Origin: UBA12087 sp964370815
GTDB taxonomy: Bacteria > Chloroflexota > Anaerolineae > Anaerolineales > Villigracilaceae
Length of the DNA: 64,000 nt
Reading direction: 5' to 3'
Assembly (NCBI GenBank): GCA_964370815.1
Contig: CAYJKQ010000013.1
Location: forward strand, 6,151-70,150
In this document: positions 18,981 through 28,256 of the stretch, piece by piece
How the letters are laid out: each line of letters begins with the position of its first letter
Numbering within the stretch: the stretch's first letter is position 1
Notes under the pieces: generated by a model
What the model was told of the DNA's origin: nothing
What the model saw: the letters and a program-made list of their open reading frames with translations, nothing else
The model's database searches: none
Made by a program: the position numbers and the translations under genes

Positions 18981-19595
18981 TTAAGTCCTCAAATATCCTT
19001 GGTAAATGCTTGTATCGAATCTGCTTCTACCCAGCGATTTCAATTACAATGTGAGATTTCTCAATTAAAGGTGGGGGACACAATAAATAATGCCCCTTTT
19101 CCTGCCAACGCTAACCAAATAGTTTTTATTATATATGGATAATCATCCATATCCACCTGTTGTTATACTTATCCAATCCAATGTGCTGTTAGATGTTTTT
19201 TCTAAATTTTCTCAATACCTGCCACCAGCCAATCAGATCAGGTGGAATAATACGAATAATCGACATACAGGTGAATAAATTAATCAATTCGAAAGTTTTC
19301 TTTCAGGTGGTCCAATTATACCCTTGGAACCTGTCAGTACTTGAAGGAATTGTGGAAGTTCATCGAGGTGAAATCAGCGCACCCATCTTATTATCCAGGT
19401 CAGTTGCTATTAAATACTTCAAGTGATAAACCTTACCTAAATTGTCCACGGTTCAAATCCTTCTGCACCAGCAAGAAAACCTGCGTGACAAATCTATTCT
19501 CCCATGCACCTTCGCCAATTATGTGCCCAATATCTTTATCAATAATAAGATGTATGTATAATAATTCTGGCAGACATTATGGAGCCCATATAAAA
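18981..19595. other. Intergenic region with one short perfect palindrome
   Basis: No convincing gene is present between the divergent GT-C and DUF1786 genes. ATATGGAT and ATCCATAT around a four-base spacer at 19133-19152 form a perfect inverted repeat that could be an operator or weak hairpin. A frame open upstream of 19596 continues into the DUF1786 gene, but its sequence is unlike the family. Confidence 0.4.
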
Positions 19596-20756
19596 ATGAA
19601 AATTCTTACCGTTGATATTGGCACAGGAACACAGGATATTTTCCTATATGATTCCAAACTGGACATCGAGAACGGCTTCAAACTGATCCTTCCTTCCCCA
19701 ACCATGCGAATCTTCAGAGGTATCAAAACCGCCACTCACAACCACAGCCCTATTCTGCTGACTGGCGTAACAATGGGTGGTGGACCAGCCTCCTGGGCGG
19801 TAGAAGCTCATACCAAAGCTGGTCTCCCGGTTTATGCAACAGAACAGGCTGCGAAAACGATCGATGATGACCTGGAAAAAGTTACCGATCTTGGAATTAC
19901 CTTGCTTTCTGATGACGAAGCAGCTTCTCTTCCAGATTCTGTACAACGCTTTGAATTGAAAGATTTCGACTTTGCTGCCATCACAAAGATTTTTACTGAT
20001 TTTGGAGTAGTTCTTAAAGACCTGGAGGCTGTTGCTGTCGCTGTTTTCGATCATGGTGAAGCCCCTGCTGAAATTTCCGACCGGCAATTCCGCTTCGACT
20101 ACCTTTACGAACGCATTCATTTCAGAAATGACCTGCGGACGTTTGCCCACCTACCCAGGGACATTCCTCCTGCCATGACACGGCTGATGGCTGTGGCAGA
20201 ATCTTCCAGGCAAGTGGATGTTCCGCTGGTGGTGATGGATACCGCACCTGCTGCAGTCCTGGGTGCATGTTTTGACGATGTGGTTCGAATGAAAACCAAT
20301 ATAATGGTTGTAAACATTGGCAATTTCCACACTCTGGCTTTCCGGTTGAGTGAATTGGGCGTGGATGGAATATTTGAACATCACACCGGACTCATCGATC
20401 CGCAGAAACTGGAAACGATACTGGTCGAATTTGCACAAGGCACACTAGAGCATGAGACGATCTTCAACGATCATGGCCATGGCGCCCTGGTTTTCAATAA
20501 TAAACCATTCCCAATAGAGGCCGATGATTTCAACCTGGTGGTAACTGGACCACGTCGAAATATGCTTGCTCGCGGGTCAATTTCAATCAATTCCCGGCTG
20601 CGCCCTTATTTTGCCGTCCCCTTTGGAGATATGATGCTGGCAGGATGTTTCGGGTTATTGGCAGCTGTTGCTGACTTGATCCCGGATCTGACTGAGCCTA
20701 TCACGAATTCACTTTTGGGTCATTCAGGAAATTCAGCAACTCCATGGGAAATCTGA
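19596..20756 (+). CDS. DUF1786 family protein (actin/hexokinase-like ATPase fold)
   Basis: A 386-residue protein. MKILTVDIGTGTQDIFLYDS is the phosphate-1-like motif of ASKHA ATPases and the signature start of DUF1786 (COG4012). VVMDTAPAAVLGAC and IMVVNIGNFHTLAF supply the second phosphate motif, and the C-terminal part has VPFGDMMLAGCFGLL. The frame is open 85 codons further upstream, but ATG 19596 is the conserved start. Some databases label the family as linked to pyruvate formate-lyase activation; that is a weak, context-based label. It ends 30 bases before the promoter of the glycine-cleavage operon, in the same direction, so it may share regulation only by read-through. Confidence 0.8.
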   Translation: MKILTVDIGTGTQDIFLYDSKLDIENGFKLILPSPTMRIFRGIKTATHNHSPILLTGVTMGGGPASWAVEAHTKAGLPVYATEQAAKTIDDDLEKVTDLGITLLSDDEAASLPDSVQRFELKDFDFAAITKIFTDFGVVLKDLEAVAVAVFDHGEAPAEISDRQFRFDYLYERIHFRNDLRTFAHLPRDIPPAMTRLMAVAESSRQVDVPLVVMDTAPAAVLGACFDDVVRMKTNIMVVNIGNFHTLAFRLSELGVDGIFEHHTGLIDPQKLETILVEFAQGTLEHETIFNDHGHGALVFNNKPFPIEADDFNLVVTGPRRNMLARGSISINSRLRPYFAVPFGDMMLAGCFGLLAAVADLIPDLTEPITNSLLGHSGNSATPWEI

Positions 20757-20786
20757 ACTTGAGATATACCAAATTTCCCACCACCC

Positions 20787-20815
20787 TTGACTTTTCACCT
20801 CCTAATCCTTAGAAT
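20787..20815 (+). promoter_or_regulatory. Sigma-70 promoter of the glycine cleavage operon
   Basis: TTGACT (20787-20792) and TAGAAT (20810-20815) are separated by exactly 17 bases. Transcription would start near 20822, just upstream of the glycine riboswitch. Confidence 0.8.
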
Positions 20816-20861
20816 GTAAACGCGGTTTATAAAGTTAGTAAACCACGTCACAATTCAACGG

Positions 20862-21041
20862 CAAACAGGGAAGAGATCCTCACAAGAGGACACCGAAGGT
20901 GCAAACCCGATGACAGGCAGTCCCGGGTGAAACTCTCAGGTAAAAAGGACCCTGTTCCGAATCACTCTGGAAAGTCACATTAGCTGACACCGACGGGGCA
21001 AGCCCAGAAGAATAGCGGGCGAATCTCTCAGGTCATAGACA
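20862..21041 (+). ncRNA. Tandem glycine riboswitch (two aptamers)
   Basis: Two glycine-aptamer cores follow each other. The first (about 20865-20972) has ACACCGAAGGTGCAAACCC, GGGTGAAACTCTCAGGTAAA, AAGGACC and a closing CTCTGGA. The second (about 20978-21041) has ACACCGACGGGGCAAGCCC and GGGCGAATCTCTCAGGTCA. The CCGA-GGGGCAA and AAxCTCTCAGGxxA blocks are the invariant parts of the family. The two-aptamer layout is the classical form upstream of glycine-cleavage genes, where glycine binding turns expression on. It is followed at once by a terminator and then gcvH, which fits this role. Confidence 0.95.
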
Positions 21042-21078
21042 GAGGACGCATGAATCCATTTCGTGCGTCCTTTTTATT
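21042..21078 (+). terminator. Riboswitch-controlled intrinsic terminator
   Basis: AGGACGCA (21043-21050) pairs with TGCGTCCT (21064-21071), followed by a T-rich run (TTTTTATTTTT). The 5' arm directly adjoins the second aptamer's closing region, so ligand binding could compete with terminator formation. The gcvH start is about 30 bases beyond the run. Confidence 0.85.
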
Positions 21079-21108
21079 TTTCGCCAATTCTTTGACAGGA
21101 GATACACG

Positions 21109-21486
21109 ATGAATATTCCGACCAATTTGAAATACTCGAAAACCGATGAATGGTTCGACCCTACAACAGGAGCAATGGGATTGACAGATTACGCCCAGGA
21201 ACAGCTCTCTGATATTGTCTTTGTAGAGATCCTTCTATCGGTGGGTGAAGTTGTAAAAGCAGGTCAACCTGCCGCTTCGGTTGAATCTGTTAAGGCAGCC
21301 GCTGAAACCTACACACCTATCAGCGGTGAGGTCAGTGAAGTCAACGAAACTCTGGCGGATAATCCCGAGGTCCTCAACAGCGATCCTTTCGGAGCAGGTT
21401 GGATGGTAAAGATTAATGGTGATGATGTCTCAGGATTAATGGATGCAGCCAAATACGAAAAGTATTGCTCAGAACGAAGCCATTAA
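21109..21486 (+). CDS. gcvH: Glycine cleavage system H protein
   Basis: A 125-residue protein, the normal size for GcvH. MNIPTNLKYSKTDEWFDP and GLTDYAQEQLSDIVFVEIL are family signatures. Lys62 in VESVKAAAETYTPISG is the expected lipoyl-lysine, preceded by the conserved E-S-V. GcvH carries the aminomethyl group between P, T and L proteins. It is the first gene after the glycine riboswitch. The stop is 20 bases before the gcvPA start, so it belongs to the same operon. Lipoylation must be provided by genes outside the window. Confidence 0.97.
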   Translation: MNIPTNLKYSKTDEWFDPTTGAMGLTDYAQEQLSDIVFVEILLSVGEVVKAGQPAASVESVKAAAETYTPISGEVSEVNETLADNPEVLNSDPFGAGWMVKINGDDVSGLMDAAKYEKYCSERSH

Positions 21487-21506
21487 TATCAATAAAAAAG
21501 GAAATT

Positions 21507-22859
21507 ATGACTTACATACCCCATTCCCCCAAAGAACGGGATGCGATGTTGGCAACCATTGGTATCAAAACCCTGGATGAACTTTTCAAGGACATACCTG
21601 CCAAATTTCGCTTTCCCGAGTTAGATCTACCCCCTGCCCTATCCGAGATGGAAGCAGCAGCTGAATTGGCAGGTTATGCCGATGCCAATGAAACTGCTCA
21701 ATCCTTCATATCCTTTTTGGGTGCTGGAGTCTACAATCACTACATTCCAGCTGCCGTTGATCACATCCTGCAACGTGGTGAATTTTACACTGCCTATACA
21801 CCCTATCAACCCGAAATATCACAGGGCACCCTTCAGGCAATTTTCGAATACCAATCCTTGATGACACTGTTGACAGGAATGGAAGTTTCAAATGCATCTC
21901 ATTATGATGGAGCTACAGCAGTGGCTGAAGCAGTCAATATGGCTTACGCTCATTTCCGAGGCAAGCGTACCAAGGTGGTCATCTCTCCCACAGTTAATCC
22001 ACAATATCGGGCAACTCTGCGCACTTATACACAGGGCATGGGCTTGAACCTGGCTGGAGATGATACCCAAGCTAATCTTGATGGTGGTCCGGAAATTATG
22101 GAAAAAATGATCAATGATGATACCGCCCTGGTGATCGTTCAATACCCGGATTACTTCGGTCGTATTTATGATTACACCCAACTTGCTGAGTCGGCGCATG
22201 CCGCAGGTGCGTTATTCTGCGTGGCAGCCAATCCTACTGCCCTGGCAATTCTCAAAACTCCTGGTGATATGGGAGCAGATATTGTAGTCGGGGAAGGTCA
22301 ACCCCTGGGTATCCCCATGTCGTACGGAGGTCCCTACCTAGGTTTTTTTACCACTCGGAAAAAATATATTCACAAAATGGCTGGCCGGCTGGTCGGTGAA
22401 ACTGTTGATAATCGAGGTCAGCGCGCCTATGTACTGACGTTAACTGCCCGTGAACAGCACATCAAACGCGAGCGCTCTACTTCCAACATCTGCTCAAACC
22501 AAGGTCTCATGGCACTGGCTTCAGCCGTTTACCTTTCCTTGCTGGGGCAAACCGGATTTCGGCAGGTGGCAGAATTGTGTTATCACAAAGCTCACTATGC
22601 CGCTGAACAGATCAACAACCTCAAAGGTTACAATTTGTGCTTTGATACACCTTTCTTTCATGAGTTTTCAGTATGCTGCCCCAAACCTGTGGTTGAGATC
22701 AATGCACATCTGCTCGAACATGGCATTATGGGTGGTTACGATCTTGGACAGGATTACCCTGCTCTCAAGGATCATATGCTGATCGCAGTTACAGAAATGA
22801 ACACCCGAGAAGAGATTGATCTCCTGGTCGAAATTCTGGAGGAAATCAACCATGACTGA
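21507..22859 (+). CDS. gcvPA: Glycine dehydrogenase (decarboxylating) subunit 1
   Basis: About 450 residues, the usual length for the N-terminal subunit of two-part P protein. MTYIPHSPKERDAMLATIGI is the typical opening, and the ATG at 21507 has AAGGA five bases upstream. Family blocks include FLGAGVYNHYIPAAV, YTPYQPEISQGTLQAIFEYQS, SHYDGATAVAEA, and VGEGQPLGIPMSYGGPYLGFF. It forms the alpha half of the PLP-dependent glycine decarboxylase with GcvPB. The PLP lysine is in the partner. The gene overlaps gcvPB by eight bases, so translation is coupled. Confidence 0.97.
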   Translation: MTYIPHSPKERDAMLATIGIKTLDELFKDIPAKFRFPELDLPPALSEMEAAAELAGYADANETAQSFISFLGAGVYNHYIPAAVDHILQRGEFYTAYTPYQPEISQGTLQAIFEYQSLMTLLTGMEVSNASHYDGATAVAEAVNMAYAHFRGKRTKVVISPTVNPQYRATLRTYTQGMGLNLAGDDTQANLDGGPEIMEKMINDDTALVIVQYPDYFGRIYDYTQLAESAHAAGALFCVAANPTALAILKTPGDMGADIVVGEGQPLGIPMSYGGPYLGFFTTRKKYIHKMAGRLVGETVDNRGQRAYVLTLTAREQHIKRERSTSNICSNQGLMALASAVYLSLLGQTGFRQVAELCYHKAHYAAEQINNLKGYNLCFDTPFFHEFSVCCPKPVVEINAHLLEHGIMGGYDLGQDYPALKDHMLIAVTEMNTREEIDLLVEILEEINHD

Positions 22860-24360
22860 GAATACAAATCCCGTGAAAAGCCCGATCGTGGTTGAACCAA
22901 CCATGTTTGAACTCTCGTCCCCGGGTCGCACCGGTGTGACTTTCCCCCATCCGGATGTACCCGTTTCCACCCTGCCGAAATCACTTCTTCGCAAGGAATT
23001 ACCTCTGCCAGAATTGGCTGAAGTAGATGTCATACGACATTACATGCATCTTTCCAAATTCAATTACAGCGTGGACAGTGGTTTCTATCCGCTTGGTTCC
23101 TGCACCATGAAATACAATCCGAAGATCAATGAAAATGCAGCCCGATTACCGGGTTTTATTTTCTCCCATCCCCTGCAACCTATCGAATCAGTCCAAGGCA
23201 ATCTGGCACTGATGTATACATTGCAAGAGTGGTTGAAAGAGATAAGTGGTTTCTCAGCTGTGACCCTGCAACCTGCTGCTGGTGCACATGGCGAGCTGAC
23301 CGGCGTCCTCATCATGCGCTCATACCATGAGAGTCGTGGAGACTCGAAACGTGTCAAAATGCTCATACCCGATTCTGCTCATGGCACAAATCCAGCCTCA
23401 TCCGGCATGATCGGATTACAGATCGTTCAAATCCCCTCAGATAAGAATGGAAATGTCGATCTGGCTGCTCTCAAAGCTGAGTGTGATGACACAGTTGTCG
23501 GTCTCATGCTCACCAACCCCAACACGCTGGGGCTTTTTGATGAGAACCTTGAAGAGGTTGTAAAAACCATCCACGGTTGTGGTGGTCTGGTTTATGGAGA
23601 TGGCGCCAATCTGAACGCCCTGCTGGGGATTTTGCGCCCTGGAGATGCTGGAATTGACCTGATGCATTTCAATTTGCACAAGACTTTTTCAACTCCGCAT
23701 GGCGGTGGTGGTCCCGGTTCTGGACCAGTTGGCGTAACAGCAGCCCTGGCAGATTTTCTCCCCGCTCCACTTATTGATATAGTGGACGAAGGCGATGATG
23801 AAGTTCCACCATTGTATGGTTTTATTAATCCGACCAAAACCATCGGTCGGGTAAAAGCTTTCCACGGACACTTTGGAGTCCTTGTGCGGGCTTTCACTTA
23901 TATTGCCATGCATGGTCCGGAAGGGCTGCGTAATATTTCCGAATACGCTGTGTTGAATGCCAATTACCTGCAGACCCTCCTGCAAGATACCTACAAAGTT
24001 CCTTACAACCGCATCTGTATGCATGAGTTTGTCGCAGAAGGCGTTGTTGAAGGCTCGGATGTACGCGCTCTGGATATTGCCAAAAGGCTCATGGATTACG
24101 ACTTTCATCCACCAACCAATTACTTCCCCATGATCGTCCATGAAGCCCTAATGATCGAGCCCACTGAGACAGAGAATAAGGATACATTGGATGCTTTTGC
24201 AGATGCACTCATCAAGATCGCTGCTGAAGCCAAAACGAATCCCGAATTATTACATGATGCTCCTCACAAAACCCTATTTGGACGAATGGATGAAGTGAAA
24301 GCTGCTCGCGAGCTGGTATTATGCTGCTGGCTGCCTGAAGATTATACAAATTCTAAGTAG
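22852..24360 (+). CDS. gcvPB: Glycine dehydrogenase (decarboxylating) subunit 2
   Basis: A 502-residue protein. The ATG at 22852 lies inside the end of gcvPA, behind GGAGG. Lys277 in HFNLHKTFSTPHGGGGPGSG is the PLP Schiff-base lysine with the glycine-rich motif that follows it. Other blocks are YPLGSCTMKYNPKINE, QPAAGAHGELTG and HPPTNYFPMIVHEALMIEPTETE. With GcvPA it decarboxylates glycine and loads the aminomethyl group on GcvH. The next gene (SHMT/T fusion) starts 17 bases later with its own AGGAG. Confidence 0.97.
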   Translation: MTENTNPVKSPIVVEPTMFELSSPGRTGVTFPHPDVPVSTLPKSLLRKELPLPELAEVDVIRHYMHLSKFNYSVDSGFYPLGSCTMKYNPKINENAARLPGFIFSHPLQPIESVQGNLALMYTLQEWLKEISGFSAVTLQPAAGAHGELTGVLIMRSYHESRGDSKRVKMLIPDSAHGTNPASSGMIGLQIVQIPSDKNGNVDLAALKAECDDTVVGLMLTNPNTLGLFDENLEEVVKTIHGCGGLVYGDGANLNALLGILRPGDAGIDLMHFNLHKTFSTPHGGGGPGSGPVGVTAALADFLPAPLIDIVDEGDDEVPPLYGFINPTKTIGRVKAFHGHFGVLVRAFTYIAMHGPEGLRNISEYAVLNANYLQTLLQDTYKVPYNRICMHEFVAEGVVEGSDVRALDIAKRLMDYDFHPPTNYFPMIVHEALMIEPTETENKDTLDAFADALIKIAAEAKTNPELLHDAPHKTLFGRMDEVKAARELVLCCWLPEDYTNSK

Positions 24361-24376
24361 TTAATAGGAGAAACTT

Positions 24377-27300
24377 ATGTCTGATTTTCTCGTACGCGGC
24401 AGCCTGGCTGAACTGGATCCAGAAGTATATGAACTGACCCAGCTCGAAGCTGAGCGTCAATACCGTAAACTGATCCTCATCCCCAGCGAAAGCCAGGCTC
24501 CGTTGGCTGTGCGCGAAGCAATGGGATCTGCATTTCAAAATATCTACGCTGAAGGTTATCCAGACGAAGATACACGCTGGATGTCTGAAGAAGAAATACT
24601 TTCATACACGGAACGTCTGGCACATTACCGGCGTTACTCTGATCCACGCTACTACAAAGGTGTGGAATATGCCAACCTGATCGAAGCCCTGGCTCGACGT
24701 CGATGTGCGGATACATTTGCCGCCAACGGGGTCAACGCGGATCAGATCTTTGTGAATATCCAGGCACTCTCAGGTGCACCTGCCAACAATGCTGTATATC
24801 ACGCTCTCGTAAGACCGGGCGACACCGTGATGGGATTGAATTTGTTACATGGAGGTCATCTTTCTCACGGCTCCTCTGTCAACCGCTCAGGTGAATACTA
24901 CAATATCATTCATTACAATGTTGACCCTGAAACTGAACAGATCGATTATGCAGCTATAAAAGCATTAGCAATTCAACACAAACCAAAAATGATCATCGCT
25001 GGTTACTCTTCCTACTCGTGGATCCCGGACTGGAAGAAGTTTCGTCAGATCGCTGACAACGTTGATGCTTATTTGCTGGCAGATATTTCTCATATCGGTG
25101 GATTAGTGGCTTCTGGTGTCGTCCCTTCACCAATTGGATATGCCCACGTTATTACTTCGACCACTCATAAGACTCTGCACGGACCACGCGGTGCCATCAT
25201 CCTGGCTACTGACCCTGCAATTGCAAAAAAGATAGACAAGGCTGTTTTTCCTGGCGAACAAGGTGGTCCCCACGTTCATATATTTGCAGCTCTGGCTCTC
25301 ACATTTAAGATCGCTCAAAGCAAGGAATTTAAGAAGCTCCAAACCCAAACTATTCGCAATGCTGTCGCTCTCTCGGAAAGTCTTAAAGAACGTGGCTTCC
25401 GTATTCCCTTTGGTGGCACCAACTGTCATATGCTCAATGTCGATTGTACGGTCGTCAAAGCTCCGGATGGCACCAGTTTGAGTGGTGACCAGGCTGCACG
25501 TATTCTCGACCTGGTGGGTATCGTTACCAACCGCAACACGATCCCCGGTGACAAAAACTCGCGTGATCCATCCGGCATCCGTTTGGGAACACCCTGGATC
25601 ACCCAACGTGGCTTTGATGAAAACAAGACCCGCCAATTGGGAGATATCATTGCGGATGTCCTTCTGGCTGCCGCACCCCATTCCGTGGATACTCCACACA
25701 AAGGTCGAGTCCGTCGTGCCAAAGTCTCCTTCAATGTGCTCGAAGATGCCCGCAACCGGGTACGTCACCTGGCTGAAAGTGCCGGAATAGACTTTGAAGC
25801 CAGTCAGCATGGTTACCCCCACTTCTATTTTTTGGATGACCAACCCAAACAAAAGGATGGTCTTTCAGTATTAGAAATTTCCGGTCCGCGCGTTCGGCAG
25901 GTTTTAGATTATGTCACCTCATCTGATATGTCAGCTCTGAAACCTGGGAAATCGCAACCCACCCGGTTGGTCACACCAAGTGCGGACTTAAAGGCAACCA
26001 TAACCTGCTTATCCCATGATAACTACCTATTAAATCTGCCAGCCGAACAGGCTTCCCTGGCTGCTGCCTGGTTACGAAATTTATCAGACGGATTTACATC
26101 CTTAGATCTGTTCGGTAAACCTGATTATTCAGCTTTACGAATGCCGGGACCTCTCGTAATAAAAGAATCCAACCACAAGGCTGTTCAAGCTCAAGGACAA
26201 GCCGACTGGAATGAAAAACCCTGGCATCTCGGTATTAAGACAAATAAAGGAAAGAAACTGCCGGAATTCACCTGGAATGAACCTGCAGAAAATCCGGTAC
26301 GCCGGACACCTCTGTATGAAGCCCATAAAGCCCTGGGTGCAAAAATAATCCCCTTTGCCGGTTGGGAAATGCCAGTCTGGTATACCTCCGTCATAGAGGA
26401 ACACCTTGCAACTCGCCAGGCGGCTGGATTATTCGACGTCGCCCATATGGGTGTATACCAAGTGGAGGGAAGCGATGCAGCTGCTTTTCTCGATACTGTC
26501 TGCTCCAATGACGTCGGTGGTTTGCTTTCGGGGGAATCACTCTATACCCACTTTCTGACCCCAAATGCAGATGTAATAGATGACACCCTGGTTTACCGTC
26601 GAACTCAGGATAAATTCCTGGTTGTTGTTAATGCCTCGAATGATGACAAAGACCGAAACTGGCTGGAATCAGTGCGGGATGGAAAAGTTAAGATCGATAA
26701 CACCCGCCCCTGGGCGCGCACTTACGGTTACAAAGCTGTCATTCGTAACCTGCGCGATCCCAAAGCTGGTGCTGATATGCGCGTCGATATTGCCTTGCAA
26801 GGTCCTAAAAGCCGGGATATCTTATTGGCAATGGGGGTCAGTGTGGCGGATAGAAATAGCATCATGTCCCTTAAACGTACACAATTATGCGATGCCACGG
26901 TAGGAGGATTTGACCTGATCGTATCCCGCACAGGATACACAGGTGAAAAAATGGCTTTTGAGTTGTTCGTTCATCCGGACCAGGCTTTGGATTTCTGGAA
27001 TGCAGTACTCAAAACTGGAGAGAGCTTTGGAGTTAAACCGATCGGATTAGGAGCACGTGATTCACTGCGCACCGAAGCCGGCTTACCACTCTACGGACAT
27101 GAAATGGGACTCGGTTCTGGCAAGAACCAGCACGATTTGGGTGTAGCCGAAGGTGGGTTTGGATCTTATGTTAAAACCTATAAACCCTGGTTCATCGGCC
27201 GCGAGGCATTTATTGCGCGTGAGCAGGAACGAAAAGGTGTGGTTTGCCGCTTCCGCTTCACTGAAAAAGGTGTGCGAATGGCTCACAATGGCGATCCCGT

Positions 27301-27529
27301 ACTCGACAAACGCGGCAAAGTCATCGGCTGGGTTACCAGTTGTGCTGTGGATGTTGATAGCTATCTCACCGGACAGGCATTTGTAGAACTAAAATCCTCT
27401 GAAGAAGGCACACCCATCTTTATCTTCCAGGGCGCTCCTGATAAACCCGGTCAAGCTCCATCCAGCATGAAAACCGGCGACAAGACCATTATGCCTACAA
27501 TGGCATTGGTGCTGAAAAGGTTCCCGTAA
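24377..27529 (+). CDS. glyA-gcvT: Fusion protein: serine hydroxymethyltransferase + degenerate GcvT-like segment + aminomethyltransferase (T protein)
   Basis: One uninterrupted 1050-codon gene. Residues about 10-445 are serine hydroxymethyltransferase, with Lys265 in TSTTHKTLHGPRG as the PLP lysine and HIGGLVASG and FPGEQGGPHVH conserved. It carries an insertion (about residues 58-80) before YYKGVEYANLIEALAR compared with typical GlyA. Residues about 640-1050 are a complete T protein: TPLYEAHKALGAKIIPFAGWEM, SRTGYTGEKMAFELF, and GLGARDSLRTEAGLPLYGHEMG. Between them, about 490-600, GLSVLEISGPRVRQVL ... DNYLLNLPAE resembles the N-terminal folate-binding half of GcvT but is short and eroded. The fusion would join glycine cleavage to serine formation through methylene-tetrahydrofolate. 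AGGAG precedes the ATG. Confidence 0.95.
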   Translation: MSDFLVRGSLAELDPEVYELTQLEAERQYRKLILIPSESQAPLAVREAMGSAFQNIYAEGYPDEDTRWMSEEEILSYTERLAHYRRYSDPRYYKGVEYANLIEALARRRCADTFAANGVNADQIFVNIQALSGAPANNAVYHALVRPGDTVMGLNLLHGGHLSHGSSVNRSGEYYNIIHYNVDPETEQIDYAAIKALAIQHKPKMIIAGYSSYSWIPDWKKFRQIADNVDAYLLADISHIGGLVASGVVPSPIGYAHVITSTTHKTLHGPRGAIILATDPAIAKKIDKAVFPGEQGGPHVHIFAALALTFKIAQSKEFKKLQTQTIRNAVALSESLKERGFRIPFGGTNCHMLNVDCTVVKAPDGTSLSGDQAARILDLVGIVTNRNTIPGDKNSRDPSGIRLGTPWITQRGFDENKTRQLGDIIADVLLAAAPHSVDTPHKGRVRRAKVSFNVLEDARNRVRHLAESAGIDFEASQHGYPHFYFLDDQPKQKDGLSVLEISGPRVRQVLDYVTSSDMSALKPGKSQPTRLVTPSADLKATITCLSHDNYLLNLPAEQASLAAAWLRNLSDGFTSLDLFGKPDYSALRMPGPLVIKESNHKAVQAQGQADWNEKPWHLGIKTNKGKKLPEFTWNEPAENPVRRTPLYEAHKALGAKIIPFAGWEMPVWYTSVIEEHLATRQAAGLFDVAHMGVYQVEGSDAAAFLDTVCSNDVGGLLSGESLYTHFLTPNADVIDDTLVYRRTQDKFLVVVNASNDDKDRNWLESVRDGKVKIDNTRPWARTYGYKAVIRNLRDPKAGADMRVDIALQGPKSRDILLAMGVSVADRNSIMSLKRTQLCDATVGGFDLIVSRTGYTGEKMAFELFVHPDQALDFWNAVLKTGESFGVKPIGLGARDSLRTEAGLPLYGHEMGLGSGKNQHDLGVAEGGFGSYVKTYKPWFIGREAFIAREQERKGVVCRFRFTEKGVRMAHNGDPVLDKRGKVIGWVTSCAVDVDSYLTGQAFVELKSSEEGTPIFIFQGAPDKPGQAPSSMKTGDKTIMPTMALVLKRFP

Positions 27530-27552
27530 GAATTTATTTATTTTGACAAAGG

Positions 27553-27592
27553 AAAAAACCGGAGTTCAATTGTGAGTTTCGGTTTTTTCATG
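27553..27592 (+). terminator. Terminator of the glycine cleavage operon
   Basis: AAAAAACCG (27553-27561) pairs with CGGTTTTTT (27580-27588), ending in a T run. It lies 24 bases after the fusion gene's stop. Confidence 0.8.
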
Positions 27593-27625
27593 CTTATTAA
27601 ATCTCCAGGGAAGGTCAATAAATCT

Positions 27626-27653
27626 TTGCAATGTACTTGTGAATCGTTATAAT
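27626..27653 (+). promoter_or_regulatory. Probable sigma-70 promoter for the membrane protein gene
   Basis: TATAAT (27648-27653) is perfect. TTGCAA (27626-27631) matches the -35 consensus at four of six places with a 16-base spacer. The start codon follows 60 bases later. Confidence 0.55.
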
Positions 27654-27713
27654 TGAATTTAATAATAATCCAGTTTGATTCAGAGGATATCCCAATCTTG
27701 AAAGGATGGCTTT

Positions 27714-28256
27714 ATGTTAATAGAGAATATTTTTATTACGACTGATATTCTCTTAAAAGGCGCTTTCATCTTCGCCCTCATGGATGCAATTCTGATTCCC
27801 CTATTAATATGGAGAATCACGCCCGATATCTTCACTCAAATGAGATGGACTCTGGTCATCATTTCGGGATTAACCTGGTTTGGAATCTGGAAATTGGTCT
27901 TATCCCTGTTTTGGGATCCTGTTTATATCCATGTCTTCCCAGATGGGGGACGTGAGTGGTTACCATTAATATTTGGATTATTAATGGCAGGTTTTACTCT
28001 TGGAATTTGGTCATTGGCACGGTGTGGAAAACAGCATCCATTGCTTGTCTTCTTTTTATTATCCGGATTTTGGGGTGTCTTAACCCATTTATGGGCAATT
28101 CAGAACGGCATTCTATCCAAACCTCACATTCTGCGCGGTGCAGCACCATGGGCAGCTCTCTTGATCGCTTTTTTTGAATACATCTTCTACTGGGGTATTA
28201 TTACCTTTCTTGCAGCCATAATCTATAGGATAAATCATTACTTCAGATCAAAATAA
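27714..28256 (+). CDS. Integral membrane protein of unknown function
   Basis: A 180-residue protein with about five hydrophobic helices, for example FALMDAILIPLLIW, WTLVIISGLTWFGIWKLVL, and ALLIAFFEYIFYWGIITFLAAIIY. AAGGATGG stands four bases before the ATG. I see no enzyme motif; the conserved-looking polar features are WDPVYIHVFPDGGREWLP between helices 2 and 3, and a late HLWAIQNGIL. It stands alone between the glycine-cleavage operon and the adenosine-deaminase gene, both plus strand. Function not recognised. Confidence 0.75.
   Translation: MLIENIFITTDILLKGAFIFALMDAILIPLLIWRITPDIFTQMRWTLVIISGLTWFGIWKLVLSLFWDPVYIHVFPDGGREWLPLIFGLLMAGFTLGIWSLARCGKQHPLLVFFLLSGFWGVLTHLWAIQNGILSKPHILRGAAPWAALLIAFFEYIFYWGIITFLAAIIYRINHYFRSK

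Noticed and set aside
19436..19472. GGTTCAAATCC followed by TTCTGCACCA, like the 3' end of a tRNA
   Set aside because: The T-stem has only two or three pairs, and no matching acceptor, D arm or anticodon arm lies at the right distance upstream.
23689..24141. Long antisense frame inside gcvPB, and similar ones at 19644-20150 and 25127-25852
   Set aside because: They are shadows of strongly conserved genes on the other strand, and they have no RBS or family signature.
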